Assembly: GCF_000429665.1 (NCBI RefSeq)
Contig: NZ_AUCH01000001.1
Location: forward strand, 248,001 to 312,000
DNA: 64,000 nucleotides
DNA from: Azovibrio restrictus DSM 23866
Lineage (GTDB): Bacteria; Pseudomonadota; Gammaproteobacteria; Burkholderiales; Rhodocyclaceae
Direction: 5' to 3'
Shown here: positions 1-7,478 of the stretch, piece by piece
Layout: the number at the start of each line of letters is the position of its first letter
Numbering within the stretch: position 1 is the first letter of the stretch
Translations under genes and position numbers: made by a program
The notes under the pieces: model-generated
Databases searched by the model: none
What the model was told of the DNA's origin: nothing
Seen by the model: the letters and a program-made list of their open reading frames with translations, nothing else

Positions 1-309
1 CAGCCCGCCCCGCTCCACCAGGATGTCGATGTCGGGGGCCTGGTTCATGGTGATCACGTCCGCCTCCAGCCCGCCGATCACGGCACCGGCCTGCTTGCTG
101 GAACCCCCATGGGACTGGCTGATGTTGATTTTTTCCCGGTGCTTCCCCTGCCACTGGGCGGCAAAGGCCGGGTTGATCTCCTTGTATAGCTCCCGGGAAA
201 CGTCGTAAGACACATTGAGGAGGGTGGTATCCGCAAAAGCGGGGGCGAGGCTGGCGGCCAGGAGGCCGACGCCGCCGATCAGGCGGGCCAGGAAACGATT
301 TTGCGACAT
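1..309 (-). CDS. Sulfate ABC transporter substrate-binding protein, N-terminal part (cut by window edge)
   Basis: Periplasmic binding protein that would deliver sulfate (or thiosulfate) to a CysTWA-type importer. The 103 residues visible start with a typical signal peptide (basic MSQNRFLAR, hydrophobic core, cleavage near AFA-DT). They continue with the Sbp/CysP hallmarks TTLLNVSYD, EINPAFA and SQSHGGSSKQAGAVI, then EADVITMNQAPDID. The C-terminus lies beyond position 1. The ATG at 309 is preceded on the minus strand by GGGAAG at good spacing. It lies downstream of a second, similar binding protein (455-1453), from which a terminator hairpin separates it, so it probably has its own promoter. 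A CATAAGC motif lies 63-85 bases upstream. The family is clear; sulfate versus thiosulfate cannot be told from this part. Confidence 0.88.
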   Translation of the reverse strand, partial: MSQNRFLARLIGGVGLLAASLAPAFADTTLLNVSYDVSRELYKEINPAFAAQWQGKHREKINISQSHGGSSKQAGAVIGGLEADVITMNQAPDIDILVERGGL

Positions 310-371
310 GCTGAACTTCCCGTGAAAGATTTGACCGGGCCAGTTTATTTGCAGCGCAGCAAGCCAAAAAA

Positions 372-394
372 TAATAAAAACTTCATTGCTTATG
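372..394 (-). promoter_or_regulatory. CATAAGC-type motif upstream of the first sulfate-binding gene
   Basis: Read on the minus strand the stretch is CATAAGCAATGAAG followed by a T/A-rich run. It is closely matched by the sequence at 53358-53385 in front of a sulfonate-type binding protein, and more loosely by 1510-1535. An operator for a sulfur-limitation regulator (CysB-like LysR protein) is an inference. Confidence 0.4.
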
Positions 395-411
395 TTCGAA
401 TCCGTATAAAC

Positions 412-436
412 AAAAACGGGGCCGCAGCCCCGTTTT
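412..436 (-). terminator. Rho-independent terminator after the second sulfate-binding gene
   Basis: A GC-rich hairpin (ACGGGGC, short loop, GCCCCGT) lies 20 bases beyond the stop codon of the 455-1453 gene. On the minus strand it is followed by five T. On the plus strand it is also followed by TTTT, so it could act both ways. Confidence 0.75.
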
Positions 437-454
437 GTCCCCATGGCGTCCGGA

Positions 455-1453
455 TCACTTCGAGACGATCTGGTCGAACACGCCGCCATCAGCAAAGTGG
501 GTGGCCTTGGCCTTGCTCCAGCCGCCGAAGGCCTCGTCGATGGTGAACAGCTTCACCTTGGGGAACTGGCTGGCGTACTTCTTACCCACCTTTTCCAGGG
601 TCGGGCGGTAGTAGTTCCGGGCGGCAATTTCCTGGCCCTCCTCGCTGTAGAGATACTCCAGGTAGGCCTGGGCCACCTTGCGGGTGCCCTTCTTGTCCAC
701 CACCTTGTCCACCACGGCCACGGGAGGCTCGGCGAGGATGGAGAGGGAGGGCACGACGATGTCGAACTTGTCGGGCCCCAGCTCCTTGATGGCCAGGAAG
801 GCCTCGTTTTCCCAGGACAGGAAGACATCGCCTATGCCCCGCTCCACGAAGGTGATGGTGGAACCCCGGGCCCCGGAATCCAGCACCGGCACATTCTTGT
901 AGAGCCGCTTCACGAACTCCCGGGCCTTGTCATCACCGCCGTACTTGCGCTTGGCGAATTCCCAGGCGGCCAGGTAATTCCACTGGGCGCCGCCGGAGGT
1001 CTTGGGATTGGGGGTGATCACCTGCACCCCGGGCTTGACCAGATCGTCCCAGTCCTTGATCCCCTTGGGATTGCCCTTCCTGACCAGGAACACGATGGTG
1101 GAGGTATAGGGCGTGCTGTTGAGGGGCAGGCGCTTCTGCCAGTCGGGGGGCAGCACCTTGGCCTTGTCGGCAATGGCGTCTATGTCCCCGGCCAGGGCCA
1201 GGGTCACCACGTCGGCCTCCACCCCGTCGATCACGGCCCGGGCCTGCTTGCCGGAGCCCCCGTGGGACTGTTTGACGCTGAGCTTTTCACCGGTCTTGGC
1301 GGCCCAGTATTTGGCAAAGGCCGGGTTGAATTCCTGGTACAGCTCCCGGGTCGGGTCGTAGGAGACATTGAGGAGGGTGGTCTGGGCCTGGGCCAGGGGA
1401 GAAATCAGGAGGGTGGCGGCGAACAAGCCGGCGATAAGGGATGGGCGCTGCAT
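455..1453 (-). CDS. Sulfate ABC transporter substrate-binding protein (Sbp/CysP family)
   Basis: A 332-residue periplasmic sulfate-binding protein. The signal peptide MQRPSLIAGLFAATLLI ends near AQA-QT. The mature part opens with TTLLNVSYDPTRELYQEFNP, the family's start, followed by KQSHGGSGKQARAVIDG and VEADVVTLALAGDID. Later VITPNPKTSGGAQWNYLAAW and the C-terminal NYYRPTL are also typical of Sbp. Length is normal for the family. The frame stays open to 1561, but ATG 1453 directly opens the signal peptide, so I chose it. It sits upstream of a paralogue (1-309) with a terminator between them. No transporter permease or ATPase is in the window; they may lie left of position 1. Confidence 0.93.
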   Translation of the reverse strand: MQRPSLIAGLFAATLLISPLAQAQTTLLNVSYDPTRELYQEFNPAFAKYWAAKTGEKLSVKQSHGGSGKQARAVIDGVEADVVTLALAGDIDAIADKAKVLPPDWQKRLPLNSTPYTSTIVFLVRKGNPKGIKDWDDLVKPGVQVITPNPKTSGGAQWNYLAAWEFAKRKYGGDDKAREFVKRLYKNVPVLDSGARGSTITFVERGIGDVFLSWENEAFLAIKELGPDKFDIVVPSLSILAEPPVAVVDKVVDKKGTRKVAQAYLEYLYSEEGQEIAARNYYRPTLEKVGKKYASQFPKVKLFTIDEAFGGWSKAKATHFADGGVFDQIVSK

Positions 1454-1509
1454 GATGGGCTCCGTTGCGTTGATGTGGAGCCAGTCTAGAAACCCGCGCC
1501 ACCCCGGGG

Positions 1510-1535
1510 AACGATTCATTTCTGATTTGCTTATG
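1510..1535 (-). promoter_or_regulatory. CATAAGC-type motif upstream of the second sulfate-binding gene
   Basis: On the minus strand CATAAGCAAATCAGAAATG starts about 80 bases before the ATG at 1453. It shares CATAAGCAA with the motifs at 372-394 and 53358-53385. A sulfur-responsive operator is inferred from this recurrence only. Confidence 0.4.
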
Positions 1536-1642
1536 CCATTTTCCCGCCCCCGCCAGCCCATAAGCTCATGCTTTTTTCTTCGTTGTCCGCTCCGGGCCCC
1601 GGGACAGAAACTGAGCCCCTTTCAGCGCACCAGGAAAAGAAC

Positions 1643-2398
1643 ATGCCGCTCACCGAACTCGTCCGCCACCTGAACCACCAGGCCCGCCACCAACCGGGTT
1701 CCCTGCGTGTTCCCCAACCCTTTGCCAGCGGCGAACGCCAGGTCTGGGCCCGCTTTGCCGGGCTGCAACTGGGCTCCCGCTTCCTGCCCATTCTCGAACG
1801 CCGCAGCGGGCGGCTGCACGGGCACCGGGCCAGCCTGGAAATCCTGCACCTGGAGCGGGGCACCCGGCTGGAGCCGGAAGCCCTGTTCGTGCTCCCCAGC
1901 GACGATGAGGAGTTCATCTATCTGGACCGGCTGGTGCGCACCCTGCATGCCCTCAACTATCTCAGCCAGGGCCTGCAGGGCAATCTGCTGCTCCAGGTAC
2001 ATCCCCGCCACGTCCAGAGCGTCCCCGACAGCCACGGGCTGGCCTTCGAGGAAATCCTGCGTCCCTGCGGCCTGCTCCCCACCCGGATCACCCTGGAGCT
2101 GGACCTGGACGGGGTCGAAGCCGTGCCTCACCTGCTCAGGGCCGCGCGCAACTACCACCGCCGGGGCTACCGGATCGCCGTACACCGCTTCGGCCGGGTT
2201 GCCCCCGATTACCCCCTCCTGGCCCAGCTGCAACCCTGGATCGTGGGTCTGGACAGCCGGCTCGCGGGAGCGCATCTGGCCGAGGCCCAGGCGCGGATCC
2301 AGGCCCAGGGGGCCCTCAGTCTCGCCTACCGGGAAACAGCTGCAGCAAGCAGCGACCTGCTCCTGGGAACGCCGCGCCCAGCCGAAGGAACTCCATGA
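1643..2398 (+). CDS. Degenerate EAL-domain-like protein
   Basis: A 251-residue cytoplasmic protein. It has the outline of an EAL domain in its second half: residues around FEEILRPCGLLPTRITLELDLD match the strand that normally reads ERIVFEITE, and HRFGRVAPDYPLLAQLQPWIVGLD matches the DDFGSG...LK region. The catalytic EAL, the DD pair and the metal-binding acidic residues are not present, so cyclic-di-GMP hydrolysis is unlikely. A binding or scaffold role is an inference. The start ATG 1643 follows AGGAAAAGA; the frame is open upstream to 1568 without a better site. It is divergent from the sulfate-binding gene. No close family name is recognised. Confidence 0.6.
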   Translation: MPLTELVRHLNHQARHQPGSLRVPQPFASGERQVWARFAGLQLGSRFLPILERRSGRLHGHRASLEILHLERGTRLEPEALFVLPSDDEEFIYLDRLVRTLHALNYLSQGLQGNLLLQVHPRHVQSVPDSHGLAFEEILRPCGLLPTRITLELDLDGVEAVPHLLRAARNYHRRGYRIAVHRFGRVAPDYPLLAQLQPWIVGLDSRLAGAHLAEAQARIQAQGALSLAYRETAAASSDLLLGTPRPAEGTP

Positions 2399-2508
2399 CT
2401 GCCCGTCACCCGGTGTAAAGAATTGTGTCCCCTGTCCCCCGGGGAAAGGGCCGGACCCGTTTTTGCGGTATCTGGTCCGGAACCAGTTTCACCTCAGGAG
2501 ACACCCTC

Positions 2509-3252
2509 ATGGAAAACACCGCCCAACCCCTGATCAGGAAAACCCACCCCCTGATCCTGGTGGCCGCCACCTCGGTCACCGTGCTCAGCCTGGCAGGCAC
2601 CGCCCACCTGCTGGGCTGGCTGCCCCGCCCCGCGGCTCCCGCGCCCCAGGAGGCCCAGGAGGTGGTGGCCGCAGCGCCCGTCACCCCCGCTCCAGCCAGG
2701 CAGGACAGTCCCCATGCCACCTTGCAGATTCCTGCCGGCAGCACCGTCACCGTGCACCCGGCCACCCAGGAAAAACCCCGGAACGTCGCCAGTGCCCGCC
2801 CGGCCCCCCGGGAAACCCCGGTCCGGACCCGGGAAGAAGAACCCCGCCAGGACTCCCCCCTGCGCCGGGTCGCCTCGGACAACGGCATTGACGTGACGCC
2901 GGCCCCCGTCCAGCCGACCTGCCGTGACTGCGGAGTGGTGCAGCAGGTGCGGGAAATCAAGGCCCCGGGCGAAGGCAGCGGCCTGGGCGCCATTGCCGGC
3001 GGCCTGCTGGGCGGGGTGCTGGGCAACCAGGTGGGCGGCGGCAATGGCCGCAAGCTGGCCACCGTGGCCGGAGCCGTGGGCGGGGCCTACGCCGGCCACC
3101 AGATCGAGAAATCGACCCGCTCCAGCACCCGCTACGAAGTTACCGTGCGCCTGGAAGACGGCAGCCGTCAGGTGCTCACCCTGGATGAAGCGCCCAGCTG
3201 GCGTGCCGGAGACCCGGTCAGGGTGGAAAACGGGCAGCTCTACGGCCGCTAG
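2509..3252 (+). CDS. Glycine-zipper (SlyB/Rick-17kDa-like) membrane protein
   Basis: A 247-residue envelope protein. It has one N-terminal membrane segment (about residues 15-38, PLILVAATSVTVLSLAG), a long proline/alanine-rich linker, then a glycine-zipper hairpin, GAIAGGLLGGVLGNQVGGG and the following AGAVGGAYAGHQIE. It closes with a short beta-rich tail, YEVTVRLEDGSRQVLTLDE. This is the layout of 17-kDa-antigen / SlyB-like outer-membrane-stress proteins, although there is no lipobox here and anchoring would be through the N-terminal helix. ATG 2509 is preceded by CAGGAG at 2495. A terminator follows at 3284-3305. The exact function is not known. Confidence 0.75.
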   Translation: MENTAQPLIRKTHPLILVAATSVTVLSLAGTAHLLGWLPRPAAPAPQEAQEVVAAAPVTPAPARQDSPHATLQIPAGSTVTVHPATQEKPRNVASARPAPRETPVRTREEEPRQDSPLRRVASDNGIDVTPAPVQPTCRDCGVVQQVREIKAPGEGSGLGAIAGGLLGGVLGNQVGGGNGRKLATVAGAVGGAYAGHQIEKSTRSSTRYEVTVRLEDGSRQVLTLDEAPSWRAGDPVRVENGQLYGR

Positions 3253-3283
3253 AACACCAATAAAAGCTGTCTTACCCCTCCCA

Positions 3284-3305
3284 AGCGCCCTTGATGGGCG
3301 CTTTT
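3284..3305 (+). terminator. Rho-independent terminator after the glycine-zipper gene
   Basis: AAGCGCCC, a TTGAT loop, GGGCGCTTTTT: an eight-base stem followed by a T run, 31 bases beyond the stop codon. Confidence 0.8.
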
Positions 3306-3339
3306 TGCATTTTGGCGCGGTCGTCCCCTGGGTCGGGGC

Positions 3340-3345
3340 TATAAT
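3340..3345 (+). promoter_or_regulatory. Possible -10 element for the GGDEF-EAL gene
   Basis: A perfect TATAAT in a GC-rich intergenic region 90 bases before the ATG at 3435. No convincing -35 box lies at 16-18 bases upstream, so this is tentative. Confidence 0.35.
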
Positions 3346-3434
3346 CCTCCGACCATCGGTGCGGTCGTGGCCCAGGAGCGGCGACTGTCAGGGAAAGGTG
3401 GATACACAACGGCCACTACATAAGCGCCTCCGTC

Positions 3435-5987
3435 ATGAAACTAAAAACCTTCATCCTCTCTGCCTCCTGTGGCGTGGCCATCCTGTTTTTCGCCCTCAGC
3501 TACCTTTTCATGCGCGGGGAATTCGAGCAGTCCGCCAAGGCCCAGGCCTCCCAGAGTTCTGCAGCCCTGGCCGGCGTCACCTTCGCAGCCATGTACGAAC
3601 TCATGAGCCAGGGCTGGACCCGGCACCAGGTGGAGTCCTTCATCCAGTCCACCCGGGATGCAGCCAAGGGGGTTGCAGGGGTGCAGATTTACCGCTCCCC
3701 CATCGTCGAAGCCCGCTACGGGGAAATCCAGCAACCGGTCATGGACCAGGTGCTCCAGGAAGCCATTGCCTCCGGCCTGCCCATCCATGTGGAAGAAGGC
3801 AAGGTACAGCGCCATGTGTATCCCCTGCGGGCCGAAGCCAAGTGCCTGAGCTGCCACAACAACGCCCAGCTGGGGGACAGCCTGGGCGCCATCGAGGTCA
3901 CCCACGACCTGGCTCCTCTTCTGACCGAGAGCCACCGCAAGCTGCTCACGGGCCTCACCCTGCTCTCCCTGGTGGCCATGCTGGGCGCCCTGCTGGTGGT
4001 GTTCTGGGTCAATCGCCGCATCGAACGGGCCATCCACACGGTGGAAGAAGGCATCGCCAGCATCAATCAGGTGGATGACCTGAAGCACCTGCACTTCCAG
4101 CAGGGCAAGGCTGGTTTCGAGGAGCTGGATCACATTCTCGCCAGCATCAACCAGTTTGGCGCCCGGGTCCGGGAAATCGCCGTGGACAAGGACATCCTCA
4201 AGTTCGAGATCAGCCTGCTGGAGAAATTCGTCATCACCTCAGAGGTGGTGAAGGACTGGCGCCAGTATCTGTCCCAGCTCCTGGACGAGATCAACAAGAT
4301 CCTGGTGGCCCACATGCTGTTCTCGGTCTTCAAGATCGACGAGGAGCTGTTCGACCTGGAAATCTTCTGGCATCACCCCCCCACCCAGGAAACCCGGGAC
4401 ATGATGGAGCGCCACGTGCGCCAGGCCCTGGCCGACCACAGCCGCTTCGGCGACATTGCCACGGTGAACATCCATCACCACATCTGCAAGCCCAGCCATC
4501 CGGTCAGCCATCTGACCGAGCGGGACGTGGCAGTACGGGTCAAGTCCTTCTTCGTGGAAACCCCCAAGATCGGCGGCATCGTCGGCATCGGGGTGCACGC
4601 CCAGGACGTGGACGACACCCGCTACCTGGTGATGGACAGCGTCCTCTCCACCCTGCTCAACGTGATCGGTTCGGTGAAGGCCATCTACAAATACACCCGG
4701 GACCTGGAGTATTACGCCACCCGCGACCCCCTCACCGACCTCTTCAATCAGCGGGTGTTCTGGGAAATGCTGGGCTACGAGGTGGGCCGCTCCCAGCGCC
4801 ACGACTACAAGTTCGGCCTGCTGCTCATCGACCTGGATAATTTCAAGACCATCAACGACAACTATGGTCACCGGGTCGGGGACCGCTTCCTCCAGTCCAT
4901 GGCCATCAACATCCGTCAGGCCCTCAGGAACGAGGACATCCTGGCCCGCTACGGCGGCGACGAGTTCGTCATCATCCTGCCGGAAACGGACCTGGAAAGC
5001 GCCGCCCAGATCGCCAACCGGATGCTGGCCACCGTCACCGGCATGGCCCTGCCCCACGAGGACGGGGCCCCCATCAAGGCCACGGTGTCCATCGGCCTGG
5101 CCATCTACCCCGACCATGCCCAGGACAGCAAGGATCTGTTCCTGTTCGCCGATACCCTGATGTACAAGGCCAAGGGGGAAGGCAAGAACCGGGTGGCCAT
5201 TCCCACCGACGAGGATGCAGCCCAGACCTTCCGGGACATCAGCCAGCGCAGCATGCTGGTCCTGAACGCCATCGAGAACAAGGAAATCCTGCCTTTCTAC
5301 CAGCCCATCCTGGACATCAAGGCCGGCAAGATCATCGCCTACGAATGCCTGTCCCGCCTGCCCTTCGAGCAGGATGTGCTGCGCGCCGACCAGTTCGTGG
5401 AGCTGGCCGAGAAGATGGGTGTCATCCACCGCATGGACCTGATCGTCATCGAAAAAGCCCTGCTGGCCATGAAGCAGCATGCCTTCGACGGCCTGATCTT
5501 CTTCAACCTTTCGCCCCGGGCCCTGGTGCTGAAGGAATTCGCCCAGACCCTGCAGCGGGTGGTCCAGGAAAGCGGCATCGCCCCGGAACGCATCGTTTTC
5601 GAAATCACCGAGCGGGACACGGTGCGCAACCTCAGCCTGCTGGATGCCTTCCTGGCCGACCTCAAATCCGGCGGCTTCAAGCTGGCCCTGGACGACTTCG
5701 GCTCCGGCTTTTCCTCCTTCCATTACCTGCGGCGCTTCCCCATCGATTACCTGAAGCTGGAAGGCGATTTCATCGCCAACATCCTCAACGACGAACGGGA
5801 CAAGGCCTTCGTGCAGAGCATGCGCGATCTGGCCGGACAACTGGGCCTCAAGGTGATCGCCGAGTTCGTGGAATCCCAGGACGTGCTGGATGCCCTGGAC
5901 GAAATGCACATCCACTACGCCCAGGGCTACCATGTGGGCCGCCCGGCCCCCAGCCCCCTGACGGAAACCGGGTGGCAGCGGCGCTGA
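3435..5987 (+). CDS. Membrane diguanylate cyclase / phosphodiesterase with periplasmic heme-c motif
   Basis: An 850-residue inner-membrane cyclic-di-GMP enzyme. A first membrane helix (about 5-26) leads to a periplasmic sensor of the DUF3365/Tll0287-like type carrying CLSCH (C137, C140, H141), a c-type heme-binding motif. A second helix (171-192) is followed by a linker of GAF-like size. The GGDEF domain (about 420-590) has intact GGDEF at 507-511 and the inhibitory RxxD site RNED at 498-501. The EAL domain (about 605-850) reads ECL at 637-639 but keeps N691, E723, D753, D754, K774 and E810, so it may still be active. Both activities are therefore possible, with redox or gas sensing inferred from the heme site. 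It stands alone between terminators. Confidence 0.9.
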   Translation: MKLKTFILSASCGVAILFFALSYLFMRGEFEQSAKAQASQSSAALAGVTFAAMYELMSQGWTRHQVESFIQSTRDAAKGVAGVQIYRSPIVEARYGEIQQPVMDQVLQEAIASGLPIHVEEGKVQRHVYPLRAEAKCLSCHNNAQLGDSLGAIEVTHDLAPLLTESHRKLLTGLTLLSLVAMLGALLVVFWVNRRIERAIHTVEEGIASINQVDDLKHLHFQQGKAGFEELDHILASINQFGARVREIAVDKDILKFEISLLEKFVITSEVVKDWRQYLSQLLDEINKILVAHMLFSVFKIDEELFDLEIFWHHPPTQETRDMMERHVRQALADHSRFGDIATVNIHHHICKPSHPVSHLTERDVAVRVKSFFVETPKIGGIVGIGVHAQDVDDTRYLVMDSVLSTLLNVIGSVKAIYKYTRDLEYYATRDPLTDLFNQRVFWEMLGYEVGRSQRHDYKFGLLLIDLDNFKTINDNYGHRVGDRFLQSMAINIRQALRNEDILARYGGDEFVIILPETDLESAAQIANRMLATVTGMALPHEDGAPIKATVSIGLAIYPDHAQDSKDLFLFADTLMYKAKGEGKNRVAIPTDEDAAQTFRDISQRSMLVLNAIENKEILPFYQPILDIKAGKIIAYECLSRLPFEQDVLRADQFVELAEKMGVIHRMDLIVIEKALLAMKQHAFDGLIFFNLSPRALVLKEFAQTLQRVVQESGIAPERIVFEITERDTVRNLSLLDAFLADLKSGGFKLALDDFGSGFSSFHYLRRFPIDYLKLEGDFIANILNDERDKAFVQSMRDLAGQLGLKVIAEFVESQDVLDALDEMHIHYAQGYHVGRPAPSPLTETGWQRR

Positions 5988-6003
5988 GCGCCCCCCCACC
6001 CTT

Positions 6004-6038
6004 ATTAGCTTATAGGCAGGCCGTCTAAGCGGCCTGCC
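6004..6038. promoter_or_regulatory. GCTTATA motif and GC-rich hairpin upstream of metY
   Basis: ATTAGCTTATAGG (6004-6016) resembles the GCTTATG element at 42964-42974. It runs into a perfect nine-base-pair stem, GGCAGGCCG / CGGCCTGCC with a TCTAAG loop (6015-6038). There is no T tract, so a terminator for the upstream gene is unlikely; the role is unknown. Confidence 0.35.
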
Positions 6039-6091
6039 ACTCCCTTGCTAGACTCCAGACTTTCGTTCAAACCAAGATCCAGAGGAGAGAC

Positions 6092-7375
6092 ATGAAGATC
6101 GAAACCCTCGCCGTGCATGGCGGCTACAGCCCGGACCCCACCACCAAGGCGGTGGCCGTACCCATTTACCAGACCACGTCCTACGCCTTTGACAGCACCC
6201 AGCACGGGGCCGACCTGTTCGATCTGAAGGTGCCCGGCAACATCTACACCCGCATCATGAACCCCACCCAGGATGTCCTGGAAAAGCGGGTCGCTGCCAT
6301 GGAAGGCGGCGTCGCCGCTCTGGCCATGGCCTCCGGCATGGCCGCCATCACGGCCGCCATCATGACCATCGCCGAGGCCGGCGACAACATCGTCACCTCC
6401 AGCACCCTTTACGGCGGCACCTACAACCTGTTCGCCCACACCCTGCCCCAGTACGGCATCGAAGTGCGCTTCGCCGACTACCGGGACCCGGACGCCTTCG
6501 AGAAGCTGATCGACGCCAGGACCAAGGCCGTCTTCTGCGAATCCGTCGGCAACCCGCTGGGCAATGTCACCGATTTCGAAAAACTGGCCGCCGTGGCCCA
6601 CAAGCATGGCGTGCCGGTCATCGTGGACAACACAGTGCCTTCCCCCTACCTGTGCCGCCCCTTCGAGCACGGCGCCGACATCGTGGTCCATGCCCTGACC
6701 AAGTACCTGGGCGGCCACGGCAACTCTATCGGCGGCATCATCGTCGATAGCGGCAAGTTCCCCTGGGCCGAGCACAAGCAGAAATTCAAGCGCTTGAACG
6801 AACCCGACGTGTCCTACCACGGCGTGGTCTATACCGAAGCCCTGGGTGCCGCCGCCTACATCGGCCGGGCCCGGGTCGTGCCCCTGCGCAACATGGGCGC
6901 CGCCATCAGCCCCTTCAACGCCTTCCTCATCCTGCAAGGCATCGAGACCCTGGCGCTGCGCATGGACCGTACCTGCGACAACGCCCTGGCCATCGCCAAG
7001 TTCCTGCAGAACCACCCCAAGGTGAGCTGGGTCAATTACGCCGGCCTGCCCGACCACAAGGACTTCCCCCTGGTGCAGAAGTACATGGGCGGCCGCGCCT
7101 CCGGCATCCTCAACTTCGGCGTCAAGGGCACCAACTGCGGTGGCCGTGAAGCCGGCGGCAAGTTCCAGGATGCCCTGAAGCTGGTCACCCGTCTGGTGAA
7201 CATCGGCGACTGCAAGACCCTGGCCTGCCACTCCGCTTCCACCACCCACCGCCAACTGTCCCCCGAGGAACTGGCCAAGGCCGGTGTCTCCGAAGATATG
7301 ATCCGCCTGTCCGTGGGCATCGAGCACATCGACGACATCCTGGCCGACCTGGACCAGGCCCTGAACGCCGCCTGA
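6092..7375 (+). CDS. metY: O-acetylhomoserine sulfhydrylase (O-acetylhomoserine aminocarboxypropyltransferase)
   Basis: A 427-residue cytoplasmic PLP enzyme of the Cys/Met-metabolism family. It would convert O-acetylhomoserine and sulfide to homocysteine in methionine synthesis. It begins ETLAVHGGYSPDPTTKA and PIYQTTSYAF, carries YTRIMNPT, and binds PLP through K204 in ALTKYLGGHGNS. GESVGNPLGN-type residues (150-159) and the C-terminal LSVGIEHIDDILADLDQAL are characteristic. The ~430-residue length favours the O-acetylhomoserine enzyme over the shorter MetB/MetC proteins. AGAGGAGAG precedes the ATG. It is a single-gene unit ending in a strong terminator. Its sulfide source would be the sulfate route fed by the binding proteins at 1-1453. 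Confidence 0.93.
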   Translation: MKIETLAVHGGYSPDPTTKAVAVPIYQTTSYAFDSTQHGADLFDLKVPGNIYTRIMNPTQDVLEKRVAAMEGGVAALAMASGMAAITAAIMTIAEAGDNIVTSSTLYGGTYNLFAHTLPQYGIEVRFADYRDPDAFEKLIDARTKAVFCESVGNPLGNVTDFEKLAAVAHKHGVPVIVDNTVPSPYLCRPFEHGADIVVHALTKYLGGHGNSIGGIIVDSGKFPWAEHKQKFKRLNEPDVSYHGVVYTEALGAAAYIGRARVVPLRNMGAAISPFNAFLILQGIETLALRMDRTCDNALAIAKFLQNHPKVSWVNYAGLPDHKDFPLVQKYMGGRASGILNFGVKGTNCGGREAGGKFQDALKLVTRLVNIGDCKTLACHSASTTHRQLSPEELAKAGVSEDMIRLSVGIEHIDDILADLDQALNAA

Positions 7376-7413
7376 GCTCCACGCCCCGGGGCCCTCTGCT
7401 CCCGGGAGCAATA

Positions 7414-7449
7414 GCAGAAAAGCCAGCTCCTGCTGGCTTTTCTGCATTT
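7414..7449. terminator. Bidirectional terminator between metY and the MACPF gene
   Basis: GCAGAAAAGCCAGC, loop TCCT, GCTGGCTTTTCTGC: a perfect 14-base-pair stem (7414-7445) followed by ATTTT. It lies between the convergent stops at 7375 and 7479 and can serve both genes. Confidence 0.85.
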
Positions 7450-7478
7450 TCCGGAAAGCGCAGCTCCAGGAACCTGGC

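Noticed and set aside
4239..5999. A 586-codon minus-strand frame opposite the GGDEF-EAL gene
   Set aside because: It mirrors the coding strand's third-position bias and has no recognisable domain.
5988..6091. SAM-type riboswitch upstream of metY
   Set aside because: The leader is only about 100 bases and contains one simple hairpin; no SAM-I, SAM-II or SAH core sequence is visible.
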